Source of the DNA: Candidatus Levyibacteriota bacterium
GTDB lineage: Bacteria > Patescibacteriota > Microgenomatia > Levybacterales > UBA12049
DNA length: 41,663 nucleotides
NCBI GenBank assembly: GCA_009695045.1
Contig: SIBS01000006.1
Span: 1-41,663 of the forward strand
Reading direction: 5' to 3'
Shown here in pieces: positions 1 through 8,061 of this stretch. The position numbers and the translations under genes are program-made. Within the stretch, counting starts at the first letter, position 1. Every line of letters begins with the position of its first letter. The notes under the pieces are model-generated. The model searched no databases, had not been told where the DNA came from, and saw nothing but the letters and a program-made list of their open reading frames with translations.

Positions 1-2
1 AT

Positions 3-251
3 ATTTCTTCGATCATAAATACAGCTATTTCTCTCCTATTTTTTGTAGGAGTATTTTTGACAATAGTTATGATTCTCATTTCGGGCATACAATGGATAAT
101 GTCTGGTGGAGATAAAGGCAAAATTGAAAGTGCAAGGAATAGATTGACCTATTCAATCATAGGATTTCTGCTAGTTATTTCATCTTTTGCCATAATTAAA
201 TTAATAATAAGCACTCTTGGTGGAAAGACATCTTCTTTCCTTGGTCTATAA
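3..251 (+). CDS. TrbC/VirB2-like pilin subunit (5'-truncated by window edge)
   Basis: Reading frame is open from position 3 through ORF 57..251. Motif GIQWIMSGGDKGKIESARNR between two hydrophobic helices; same pattern as the next three ORFs. Confidence 0.75.
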   Translation: MSSIINTAISLLFFVGVFLTIVMILISGIQWIMSGGDKGKIESARNRLTYSIIGFLLVISSFAIIKLIISTLGGKTSSFLGL

Positions 252-294
252 AATGACTATTGACAAAATATTTTAATAGACATAATATATTTAT

Positions 295-687
295 ATGAAA
301 AAGATTAATTTAATTTTAATATCATCAATACTACTTTTATCTTCTTATGATCAATCTTTCGCGCAAAGTACTAATGTATCCATACTCCCGCCAACAGGTA
401 TGATTCCCGCCACCGTTACCCTTCCTAGTATCGTAAATTTTCTTGTGCAAGCACTTTTTGCTATTGGCTCAATTGCTGCTGTATGCTATTTAATTTATGG
501 TGGGATAAAATGGATAATTTCCGGTGGAGATAAAGCTGGAGTTGAGGCAGCAAGAAATCATATAATTGCAGCCATTGTGGGACTAATTATAATTGTTGGA
601 ACATTTGCAATTATTTCTCTTGTATATAGCGTTCTTGGACTAGGTACTTTTAATAATAATTTTTCTATACCAAAAATCACACCGTAA
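295..687 (+). CDS. TrbC/VirB2-like pilin protein
   Basis: Signal-peptide-like N-terminus (MKKINLILISSILLLSSYDQSFAQ), two TM segments, GGIKWIISGGDKAGVEAARNHI motif. Confidence 0.8.
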   Translation: MKKINLILISSILLLSSYDQSFAQSTNVSILPPTGMIPATVTLPSIVNFLVQALFAIGSIAAVCYLIYGGIKWIISGGDKAGVEAARNHIIAAIVGLIIIVGTFAIISLVYSVLGLGTFNNNFSIPKITP

Positions 688-758
688 GATCAATAAAAAA
701 ATAATTTCCCTATTACTACACTAACAAAAGTAATTAAATAATTTAAAATATATTCATT

Positions 759-1232
759 ATGATAACATTCATAAAAATGATTACTGTTTTAGAATTATTT
801 TTATTTAATTCGTCTATTAAAATTGCCATTGCTAGCACACCAACTCCTAAGACTACCACTATTCCTACCATAACCCCTGAGCCCGTCATGACCAAATTTC
901 AAATTGAGCAGCCTATAGGATCAATTGCTGGCACTGTGACGCTGGTCGAAATTGTTACATTTATAATTCAATTGATGTTTTTCATAGGATTTGTTATTGG
1001 AATCGCCTACATTATTTATGGCGGAATCATGTGGATAATTTCTGGCGGAGATAAGGCTGGAGTTGAAGCAGCAAGAAATAGAATTGTTTCTGCAATTATT
1101 GGTATTCTTATAATTGCAGGGGCATTTCTGATAATTAGCTTGGTTTTTCAGCTACTTGGACTTGGAAATCCTCTATCTGGCGGATTCTGCATACCCAATC
1201 TTGCTACTCCTTGCATAATCTCACCAAGATAA
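759..1232 (+). CDS. TrbC/VirB2-like pilin protein
   Basis: GGIMWIISGGDKAGVEAARNRI motif between two hydrophobic helices, nearly identical to the preceding ORF. Confidence 0.8.
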   Translation: MITFIKMITVLELFLFNSSIKIAIASTPTPKTTTIPTITPEPVMTKFQIEQPIGSIAGTVTLVEIVTFIIQLMFFIGFVIGIAYIIYGGIMWIISGGDKAGVEAARNRIVSAIIGILIIAGAFLIISLVFQLLGLGNPLSGGFCIPNLATPCIISPR

Positions 1233-1278
1233 ATACATTTTTCTTGTCTTTTCCCTCAGCATTTGATAACCTTAATTT

Positions 1279-1593
1279 ATGACTAATGTATGGGATTCTT
1301 GCTCCTCTAATGGTATCCCTACGATAGATTGTGCGATGATAGTTGCAGAACGTATTATTTACTATGCTTTTTATTTTGCTGGCATTGTAGGAGTAATGCT
1401 AATGATTATAGGAGGTATTCGTTTCATACTTTCGGGCGGAGACGCAAAGCAAGTAGATCAATCTCAAAAATTAATTACATATGCATTGATAGGATTAGTT
1501 TTACTTTTTTTATCATCATTCATAATTGATTTTATCGCACAAGTTACTGGGGCAGATTGCATACTCAAATTTGGCTTCTCTACCTGTAAATAA
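1279..1593 (+). CDS. Divergent TrbC/VirB2-like pilin protein
   Basis: GGIRFILSGGDAKQVDQSQKLITYALIGL resembles the GGDK motif of upstream copies; two hydrophobic helices. Confidence 0.7.
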   Translation: MTNVWDSCSSNGIPTIDCAMIVAERIIYYAFYFAGIVGVMLMIIGGIRFILSGGDAKQVDQSQKLITYALIGLVLLFLSSFIIDFIAQVTGADCILKFGFSTCK

Positions 1594-1641
1594 AAGGTAT
1601 TTTATATTACTGAAGAGATAGCTGATCTAACCAAGTATTGA

Positions 1642-1793
1642 TTTTATTCCTTAAGCTTCTTTATTCTTTCTTTAATGTCTTGTAATGTATATATTCACCA
1701 TCCATTAATTTCCATCACGATTTCATTCATTTCTAATTCTATAACTTGACTATGGTCTTTATTTTTACTACCAATTTCATTATCTTTTCCCAT
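1642..1793 (-). pseudogene. Possible small antisense ORF interrupted by one in-frame TGA
   Basis: My own reverse-strand translation: MGKDNEIGSKNKDHSQVIELEMNEIVMEINGW*(TGA)IYTLQDIKERIKKLKE*(TAA). Not in the ORF track. Confidence 0.25.
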
Positions 1794-1910
1794 ACTTTTT
1801 TCCAATTAAAAAAAATTACTAGTTAGTCACATATTTGACATAGTTTGATAATCTTGCATATGGATTTTTCACATTATATGCTGATTGAGATAGAGTCATA
1901 GTTTACATTT

Positions 1911-3092
1911 ATGGAGAATCATCCTATTCCAAAAGATATTAAAAGTTTTCAATTTAAACTAATTGGGGACATGACTATAAAACAATTCGGATACCTAGCA
2001 ACAGGCGTGGTAATTGCGTGGATATTTTACTCACTTCCTGTTTTTGCAATAATAAAATATCCCCTAGCATTTATTTCTGCAGTTATGGGGTTTGCTTTTG
2101 CATTTATACCGATAGATGGAAGGCCTATGGATGTTCTGCTTTATCATTTCTTTTGTTCAATATTTTTGACTAATCAATTTATTTATCAAAAAGTTGGCGG
2201 ACAACTAGTAATGGAAATGCACGTTAAAAAAAATCCAATTGCTCAAAATAAATCTACCACTCACTCACGAGAGGATCTTAGGATTTTTCTAAAAACTCTT
2301 TCTCAGAAACCACAAAGTAAGCTTGACGAAAAAGAAATAAGTTTCTTTAAATCAATTTTTTCAGACTCACCCAGCCAAAATAATATCCGGGAAATAAAAC
2401 AGGATGAAAGTCATAATCCAGAAGACGAAAATAAAAATGAACCAAAAGAAGCAGGACATACCCAAGAAGAATTACTAAAAGAAGTAACAGAGCTAGAAAA
2501 ACAGATTGATCAAGCAAAAACAGAAGAATTAAGCTTGCGTGATCCAGCAGCAGCAGGACAACTGCATGAAAAAGTAAAAACACTTGAAAGTGAACTAGGG
2601 GCACTTATGATAGAGAAGGCTCAAATCGAGGAAAAGCTTGCACACTTAGTGCAAAAAATGGATGCAGAAAATATAATTGAAGAAAAAAGAAAAAAAGAAG
2701 CAGCCGGTGAACACCTATCGAGGGCTCGATTAATACCGAGATCCATGGCTGCAGACTCTGGGCTTCCCATTCCTCCAGATTTTCCGAATGTTATTCTTGG
2801 AATAATAAAAGATTCTAGGGGAAATGTACTACCGGGAATCTTAGTGGATATATCTAATGATCAGGGGGCATCAGTTAGAGCTTTCAAAACAAATCAACTT
2901 GGCATATTTGCAGCGGCAACTCCGCTTCAACCTGGAAAATATATAATTAATTTTGAGGATCCACAAGGGAAGCAAAAGCTTCAATCTGTGGAAACATTGG
3001 TTAACAATAGCATACTTCAACCAATAGAAGTTATATCAACGGATGATAGGGAGGACTTACGAAAAAATCTCTTTGAACAAAATACAATTTAA
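1911..3092 (+). CDS. PrgI family membrane protein with long coiled-coil and carboxypeptidase-regulatory-like C-terminal domain
   Basis: N-terminal hydrophobic PrgI-like region (FQFKLIGDMTIKQFGYLATGVVIAWIFYSLP), Glu/Lys-rich coiled coil, then a beta-type domain (NVILGIIKDSRGNVLPGILVDISNDQG...). Confidence 0.7.
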   Translation: MENHPIPKDIKSFQFKLIGDMTIKQFGYLATGVVIAWIFYSLPVFAIIKYPLAFISAVMGFAFAFIPIDGRPMDVLLYHFFCSIFLTNQFIYQKVGGQLVMEMHVKKNPIAQNKSTTHSREDLRIFLKTLSQKPQSKLDEKEISFFKSIFSDSPSQNNIREIKQDESHNPEDENKNEPKEAGHTQEELLKEVTELEKQIDQAKTEELSLRDPAAAGQLHEKVKTLESELGALMIEKAQIEEKLAHLVQKMDAENIIEEKRKKEAAGEHLSRARLIPRSMAADSGLPIPPDFPNVILGIIKDSRGNVLPGILVDISNDQGASVRAFKTNQLGIFAAATPLQPGKYIINFEDPQGKQKLQSVETLVNNSILQPIEVISTDDREDLRKNLFEQNTI

Positions 3093-3108
3093 AAAATATT
3101 ATAAAATT

Positions 3109-3783
3109 ATGAGTGAAGAAAAAAAACAAAAAACAAAAATGGGCTCTACTCAACTTTTTACAGAAGTAAAAGATATCGTTGATCACGTGGTATTTATTAA
3201 CAATGGATCTGCGTGCTCTATCCTGCAAATTGAAGCAATTAATTTTTCACTTCTTTCTGATAGAGAGCAATTATCTATAATAGGCGCATATGCAAATATC
3301 CTCAACTCACTATCCTTTTCCATACAAATATCAATAAGGAGTAAGCAGGTAGACATATCATCATACGTCAGGCTTCTCAATAAAGAGTGTGAAAGAAAAA
3401 CAATACACGCAGAGCTATCTCAGGAAAAAAATCAATCACTAATCATGCAGATTAAAAAATATAGAGATTTTATTCAAAGCCTAGTAATGGTAAATAGCGT
3501 ACTTGATAAATCATTCTACGTGATACTATCATTTTCCCCCCTTGAGCAAGGAGTGATTGGAGTAGTGAATGGATCCCATAATCTTATTGACATTGCAAGT
3601 TCAAATCTAAAAGCAAAAGCAGAAATTATTCAAGGAGAGCTAAAGCGCTTCTCTTTACGTTCTAATTTGTTGTTAAGAGACGAGCTTATAAGAGTATATT
3701 ATGATATTTATAACGAGGGGCAATCTTCACCAAATAGCCTAGTTGAAGGAATTAGTAGTCCAATTGTTAAAGGAGGAATGTAG
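3109..3783 (+). CDS. Conjugal transfer TraC/VirB4 N-terminal-like accessory protein
   Basis: Track ORF starts at 3043, but MSEEKKQK at 3109 is the likely start and avoids overlap with the upstream CDS. Located between PrgI-like and VirB4-like genes. Confidence 0.6.
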   Translation: MSEEKKQKTKMGSTQLFTEVKDIVDHVVFINNGSACSILQIEAINFSLLSDREQLSIIGAYANILNSLSFSIQISIRSKQVDISSYVRLLNKECERKTIHAELSQEKNQSLIMQIKKYRDFIQSLVMVNSVLDKSFYVILSFSPLEQGVIGVVNGSHNLIDIASSNLKAKAEIIQGELKRFSLRSNLLLRDELIRVYYDIYNEGQSSPNSLVEGISSPIVKGGM

Positions 3784-3784
3784 A

Positions 3785-5932
3785 ATGTTTGGCAAAAAAA
3801 AAATTACACAAGATCAAACACAAGAAATGCCTGGCAAAACCAATGATCATCCATTAAAACCTCTCGAGGATGGAATGGTAAGTCTAACCGACATTATTGC
3901 GCCATCGTCCATAGAAATAGATTTTAAATCTATTCGAATTGGAGATATTTTTTATAGAACTTATTTTATAGTAGATTATCCTCGATATGTATCCTCTAAT
4001 TGGCTTCAGCCAGTTATAGATTTCGAAAATTCTCTTGATATCTCCATGTTTATCTATCCTAGTTCATCTTCCGATATTTTATCTGACCTAAAACGAAAAA
4101 TTGCAGAAATGGAGGCCACTATTTCATCTCAGGCAGATAATGGGGAAGCATATGATCCCAAGATTAATGCTACGCTAGAAGATGCTATGGTTTTGCAGGA
4201 GGAGCTTGCGAGAGGACTTGAAAGGTTTTTTCAACTCGGACTCTATATCACAATATCCGCAGGAACCCTTTCTCAATTAGAAGAATCTTCCAGGAAACTT
4301 GTCTCAACCATGACATCATTGATGCTTATACCAAAAGCTGCAACTCTTCAGATGGAGGAAGGCTTCAAGACAACCATACCAATCGGACAAGATAGGCTAT
4401 ATATAACAAGAAATATGGATACAACATCCCTAGCAACAACATTTCCATTCTCTTCTTCCACCCTAACGCAAAATCAAGGAGTGCTTTATGGCATAAATAA
4501 GCAAAATAATTCATTGATAATCTTTGATAGATTTTCAATGGAAAATGCCAATGAAGTAATATTTGGCAAATCAGGATCTGGAAAATCTTACCTAGTAAAG
4601 CTAGAGGCAATTCGCCAGTACATGTTTGGCACAGAGGTAATTATCATTGACCCAGAAGGCGAATATGAAACACTTACGGAAACAATGGGTGGAGCATATA
4701 TTAAATTTACTCAATCATCTCCTGTAAGAATTAATCCATTTGATTTATCGGGCATATATCAAGAAGGTGAAAATGAGTTAGGGCTAAAAATACTCTCTCT
4801 TCATGCATTATTAAAAATAGTCTTAGGAGGGCTCAATGCGTCTCAAGATGCAATATTGGATAGAGCACTTGTTTACACATATAAACAAAAGGGGATTACT
4901 CAGGATCCAGCAACTCAAAAATTACAACCCCCATTAATGGATGACCTATATAGGACTCTTCAGGAAACAGATGATCCAATTTCTAAAGAGCTTGCGCTTC
5001 GACTTGAAAAATTTATTAAAGGAAGCTTAAGTGGGATATTTAATCAACAATCAAATTTTAGTATTAACAATCCACTTACTGTATTTTCCATAAAAGCACT
5101 TGAAGATCAGCTTCGACCAATAGCAATGCACATAATTCTAGATTTTATATGGACAAAGGTGCGCCAATCTTTAAAAAAACGGATTTTAATCCTTGATGAA
5201 GCTTGGTATATGATGAGATATGAAGATAGCGCGTCTTTTGTTTACGGAATAGCAAAAAGGGCAAGAAAATACTATCTTGGCCTCACCACTATAACGCAAG
5301 ACGTGGAGGACTTCCTATCTAATGATTATGGAAAAGCAGTTCTATCCAATTCATCTATACAAATACTTCTAAAACAGAGTGCATCCTCTATAGATATCGT
5401 TGCAAAAACTTTCTATATTTCTGAGGGTGAAAAAGAAATCCTACTGACAATAGGTGTTGGGGATGGGCTTTTTTTCGCTGGAAAAAATCATGTAGCCATG
5501 AGAATAGTGTCCGCTCCACATGAGCATGATATTATTACTTCAAATCCACAAGAGATTCTTAAAAAACAACAAGAAAGCTCCATAATGAATCCTTTATCAG
5601 GGATTACTGTGGTACAAAAATCTGAAACATCAGCGCAGCAAACCATGGCACCGGAGCAGCAAACCATGGCACCGGAGCAGCAAACCATGGCACCGGAGCA
5701 GCAAACCATGGCACCGGAGCAGCAAACCATGGCACAATTGCAAAAAATCATAGACTCCTCTACTATGGAGCAATCATCAAAAAAACAGCAACCAATTCCA
5801 ATTAGTACCCAATCAACCATTCAACAACAGCCAATAATAGGCGATCAACAATCACCACTTCAGGCAATGGTTTCCGAACAGCTACAGGTAGCAACTGCAC
5901 CTCTTTTTCAAAAAACAGAAATCACCACGTAA
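3785..5932 (+). CDS. VirB4/TraC-like T4SS ATPase
   Basis: Walker A GKSGSGKS, VIIIDPEGEYETL, RILILDEAWYMM (Walker B), TTITQDVEDFL. Likely start MFGKKK at 3785, preceded by aggagg. Confidence 0.85.
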   Translation: MFGKKKITQDQTQEMPGKTNDHPLKPLEDGMVSLTDIIAPSSIEIDFKSIRIGDIFYRTYFIVDYPRYVSSNWLQPVIDFENSLDISMFIYPSSSSDILSDLKRKIAEMEATISSQADNGEAYDPKINATLEDAMVLQEELARGLERFFQLGLYITISAGTLSQLEESSRKLVSTMTSLMLIPKAATLQMEEGFKTTIPIGQDRLYITRNMDTTSLATTFPFSSSTLTQNQGVLYGINKQNNSLIIFDRFSMENANEVIFGKSGSGKSYLVKLEAIRQYMFGTEVIIIDPEGEYETLTETMGGAYIKFTQSSPVRINPFDLSGIYQEGENELGLKILSLHALLKIVLGGLNASQDAILDRALVYTYKQKGITQDPATQKLQPPLMDDLYRTLQETDDPISKELALRLEKFIKGSLSGIFNQQSNFSINNPLTVFSIKALEDQLRPIAMHIILDFIWTKVRQSLKKRILILDEAWYMMRYEDSASFVYGIAKRARKYYLGLTTITQDVEDFLSNDYGKAVLSNSSIQILLKQSASSIDIVAKTFYISEGEKEILLTIGVGDGLFFAGKNHVAMRIVSAPHEHDIITSNPQEILKKQQESSIMNPLSGITVVQKSETSAQQTMAPEQQTMAPEQQTMAPEQQTMAPEQQTMAQLQKIIDSSTMEQSSKKQQPIPISTQSTIQQQPIIGDQQSPLQAMVSEQLQVATAPLFQKTEITT
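5635..5735 (+). repeat. 21-bp in-frame tandem repeat (about 4.8 copies) encoding QQTMAPE heptads
   Basis: gcagcaaaccatggcaccgga unit repeated without visible nucleotide divergence; last unit switches to ...ggcacaattg. Confidence 0.95.
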
Positions 5933-5977
5933 AAACCATATGGCGTATTAGCGTAGAAAAGGTGACTATAAATAAAT

Positions 5978-7738
5978 ATGGAAATTTCTATAAAAAATCT
6001 TCGAGAAAATATTGATTATATAAATAAAAACGGCGCCGCTGCTCAAAACCATGCCAATGAATGGAGAAAATTTTCAGCAATACACCCAGAAGTAAATATA
6101 TTTAAAAACGAAGGTGATTGGGCAGATTGGCTAGATAAACCGGAGAACAATCAATACCGTGATCAAGGAAACCTTTGGCAAGCAAGAGAAATAGCAGAAT
6201 CATTTAGATATGCTCAAGAAGAAATAGATAAACAAAGAGAGACAAAAAGGGGAGGAGGAGATAGTTCTAGTACTGAAACAACTAAAATAAATCTATTAGA
6301 TGGATTGGGCCTGATTGCTGTTACGGGATCTATTTTCATAAATTATGAGACACTAAGTACAAATAAACTTTATGTCAAGATGGAAAATGAGGCCATCAGC
6401 GAATGGAAAAAGAATAATCCCGAAAAAACCATTAATGGTCCCGAGTTTCAAAGCTTTGTTTATGGATCGCTGGATAACAATAATAGTAAAACATTAGAGC
6501 TTTTAATCATCGATAAGATTAATAAGCATATTGCAGATGAACCAGATGAAAAAAAGAGGCAGAAGATTAGAGATAAAATTGATAATCTAAGGAAGAAAGA
6601 GAATCTTAATATTGATCAAAGAAACGACAGAATAAAAGAAATAGCAGGACAAAGATATCAAATACTGCAAAAAGCAGGAGATAAAACTAGCTTTGATACA
6701 ATTCTATCTAAAACTAAACAGAATTATTGGGATAGTTTTGTTGAGATGCACCCAGAGACTGCGAAAAAAAATGAAGAAAAATATATTGAAATAAAAACAG
6801 CTATCGCTCGAAGAGATTCTGAAAAAATACAAATCAATGTGATAAACGATCAGGGGGATGAATGGTATAAAGATAAGGGACTATCAGACAACATATGGTA
6901 TCCAAATCAATCAATAAGACAGTCACTTAATGAACTGACTACCGCGGGCCATGAAACAGATAAAGAATCTAATTCTTCAAGCATAAGGAGTAACGTTCAA
7001 GATAGGATAACTAGCAAAGGAAGGGATATGCTTGGAAAATATGCATCTCAGCCAGGAAAAATAGCAGGAAGGGCTGCTACCGCCGCTGGAAGAGCCGCTG
7101 CTACTGCTGGAAGAGCTGCTGCTGCTGCTGCTGGAAGAGCTGCTGCTGCTGCTGCTGGAGAATTTCTCATAACAACAGCATGGATTTGGGGGCCAATTTT
7201 GGGTATTTTTATTATTTTTATTATTTTTATAATGATTATTTTTTCTGCTGGAGTAAGTGATGAAGAGGCACATAGAGACTTTACGGCTACGTCAATTACA
7301 CTCTCTGGTCCACCAGAATTAAATGTAGAAAAAGATGGTGTTTTTATTGAATACAAAGCAGAAATAATATATGACGGCAGTAGGGAAATATATGTTACCG
7401 ATGAATTAGATAACATGAGCACGAGCAAAGACTACGCCATTGTTGGCGATGTTGAATTTATTAGTGCAAATAAAATAATATGGAAAATATCAGAGAATAG
7501 CATAGATAATCCTCCGGGAAATAACACAGATAATCCTCCGGGAAAAAATAAATACACCATTGAATTTAAAACTAAACTAAATGATGATATTATAGAAAAA
7601 TTACGCATAGAAAATGTTGCTATTATAGAAAATAAAGTTACCGTATCCTCCATAAATATAGACCCTACTATTCATGGAGATGGAGACATAGATAGTAACA
7701 CAATAAAAACAACCGTGAGAACAACAGTCTCAGATTAA
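5978..7738 (+). CDS. Hypothetical membrane protein with coiled-coil N-terminus, Ala-rich repeat tract, TM segment and C-terminal beta-rich domain
   Basis: GRAATAAGRAAATAGRAAAAAAGRAAAAAAGEF followed by the strong TM segment WIWGPILGIFIIFIIFIMIIF; located directly after the VirB4-like gene. Confidence 0.75.
   Translation: MEISIKNLRENIDYINKNGAAAQNHANEWRKFSAIHPEVNIFKNEGDWADWLDKPENNQYRDQGNLWQAREIAESFRYAQEEIDKQRETKRGGGDSSSTETTKINLLDGLGLIAVTGSIFINYETLSTNKLYVKMENEAISEWKKNNPEKTINGPEFQSFVYGSLDNNNSKTLELLIIDKINKHIADEPDEKKRQKIRDKIDNLRKKENLNIDQRNDRIKEIAGQRYQILQKAGDKTSFDTILSKTKQNYWDSFVEMHPETAKKNEEKYIEIKTAIARRDSEKIQINVINDQGDEWYKDKGLSDNIWYPNQSIRQSLNELTTAGHETDKESNSSSIRSNVQDRITSKGRDMLGKYASQPGKIAGRAATAAGRAAATAGRAAAAAAGRAAAAAAGEFLITTAWIWGPILGIFIIFIIFIMIIFSAGVSDEEAHRDFTATSITLSGPPELNVEKDGVFIEYKAEIIYDGSREIYVTDELDNMSTSKDYAIVGDVEFISANKIIWKISENSIDNPPGNNTDNPPGKNKYTIEFKTKLNDDIIEKLRIENVAIIENKVTVSSINIDPTIHGDGDIDSNTIKTTVRTTVSD
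7066..7160 (+). repeat. GCT-rich trinucleotide / GRA(A)n-encoding repeat tract
   Basis: ggaagagctgctgctgctgctgctggaagagctgctgctgctgctgctgg: repeated GGAAGA(GCT)n units. Confidence 0.85.
7504..7546 (+). repeat. Short tandem duplication encoding DNPPG(N/K)N
   Basis: gataatcctccgggaaataacacagataatcctccgggaaaa; 15-bp gataatcctccggga core occurs twice. Confidence 0.8.
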
Positions 7739-7875
7739 ATCAGTCTTAATTAATTATCATCATTATGAAAAATAATTATCAATCACAAAACAATTTTACC
7801 CACTACAGAAATAGTGTCATAAATCCATAATAATAAATTAAATATCAAAATATACAAAATAAAGATAAAAACAAT

Positions 7876-7898
7876 TACTTATAGATAAGTATCTTTTT
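7876..7898 (+). terminator. Weak candidate intrinsic terminator
   Basis: TACTTA-TAGA-TAAGTA stem-loop followed by tcttttt in the convergent intergenic region; AT-rich and weak. Confidence 0.25.
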
Positions 7899-8061
7899 AA
7901 TAAATAATGTAAGTTGTGTAATTTAGGAAAGCTTAAAAACCATAACCCCATTGAACGCTGACGCTATACAGGAGACGTTTTTAATCTAATTATATATAAT
8001 GTACGCTTCTCGCTATAAAATTAAAGCCTTACCTAGATAAGAATATTTATCTTCATTAAAT

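Noticed and set aside
5488-5820. Minus-strand ORF with VCCSGAM repeats (110 aa)
   Set aside because: Antisense shadow of the QQTMAPE tandem repeat in the VirB4-like CDS.
5635-7160. CRISPR-like array
   Set aside because: Repeats are contiguous in-frame coding repeats with no spacers and no cas genes nearby.
6977-7428. Two minus-strand ORFs with poly-Ser or Ala/Pro tracts
   Set aside because: Complement of the GCT repeat in the 586-aa CDS; composition artefact.
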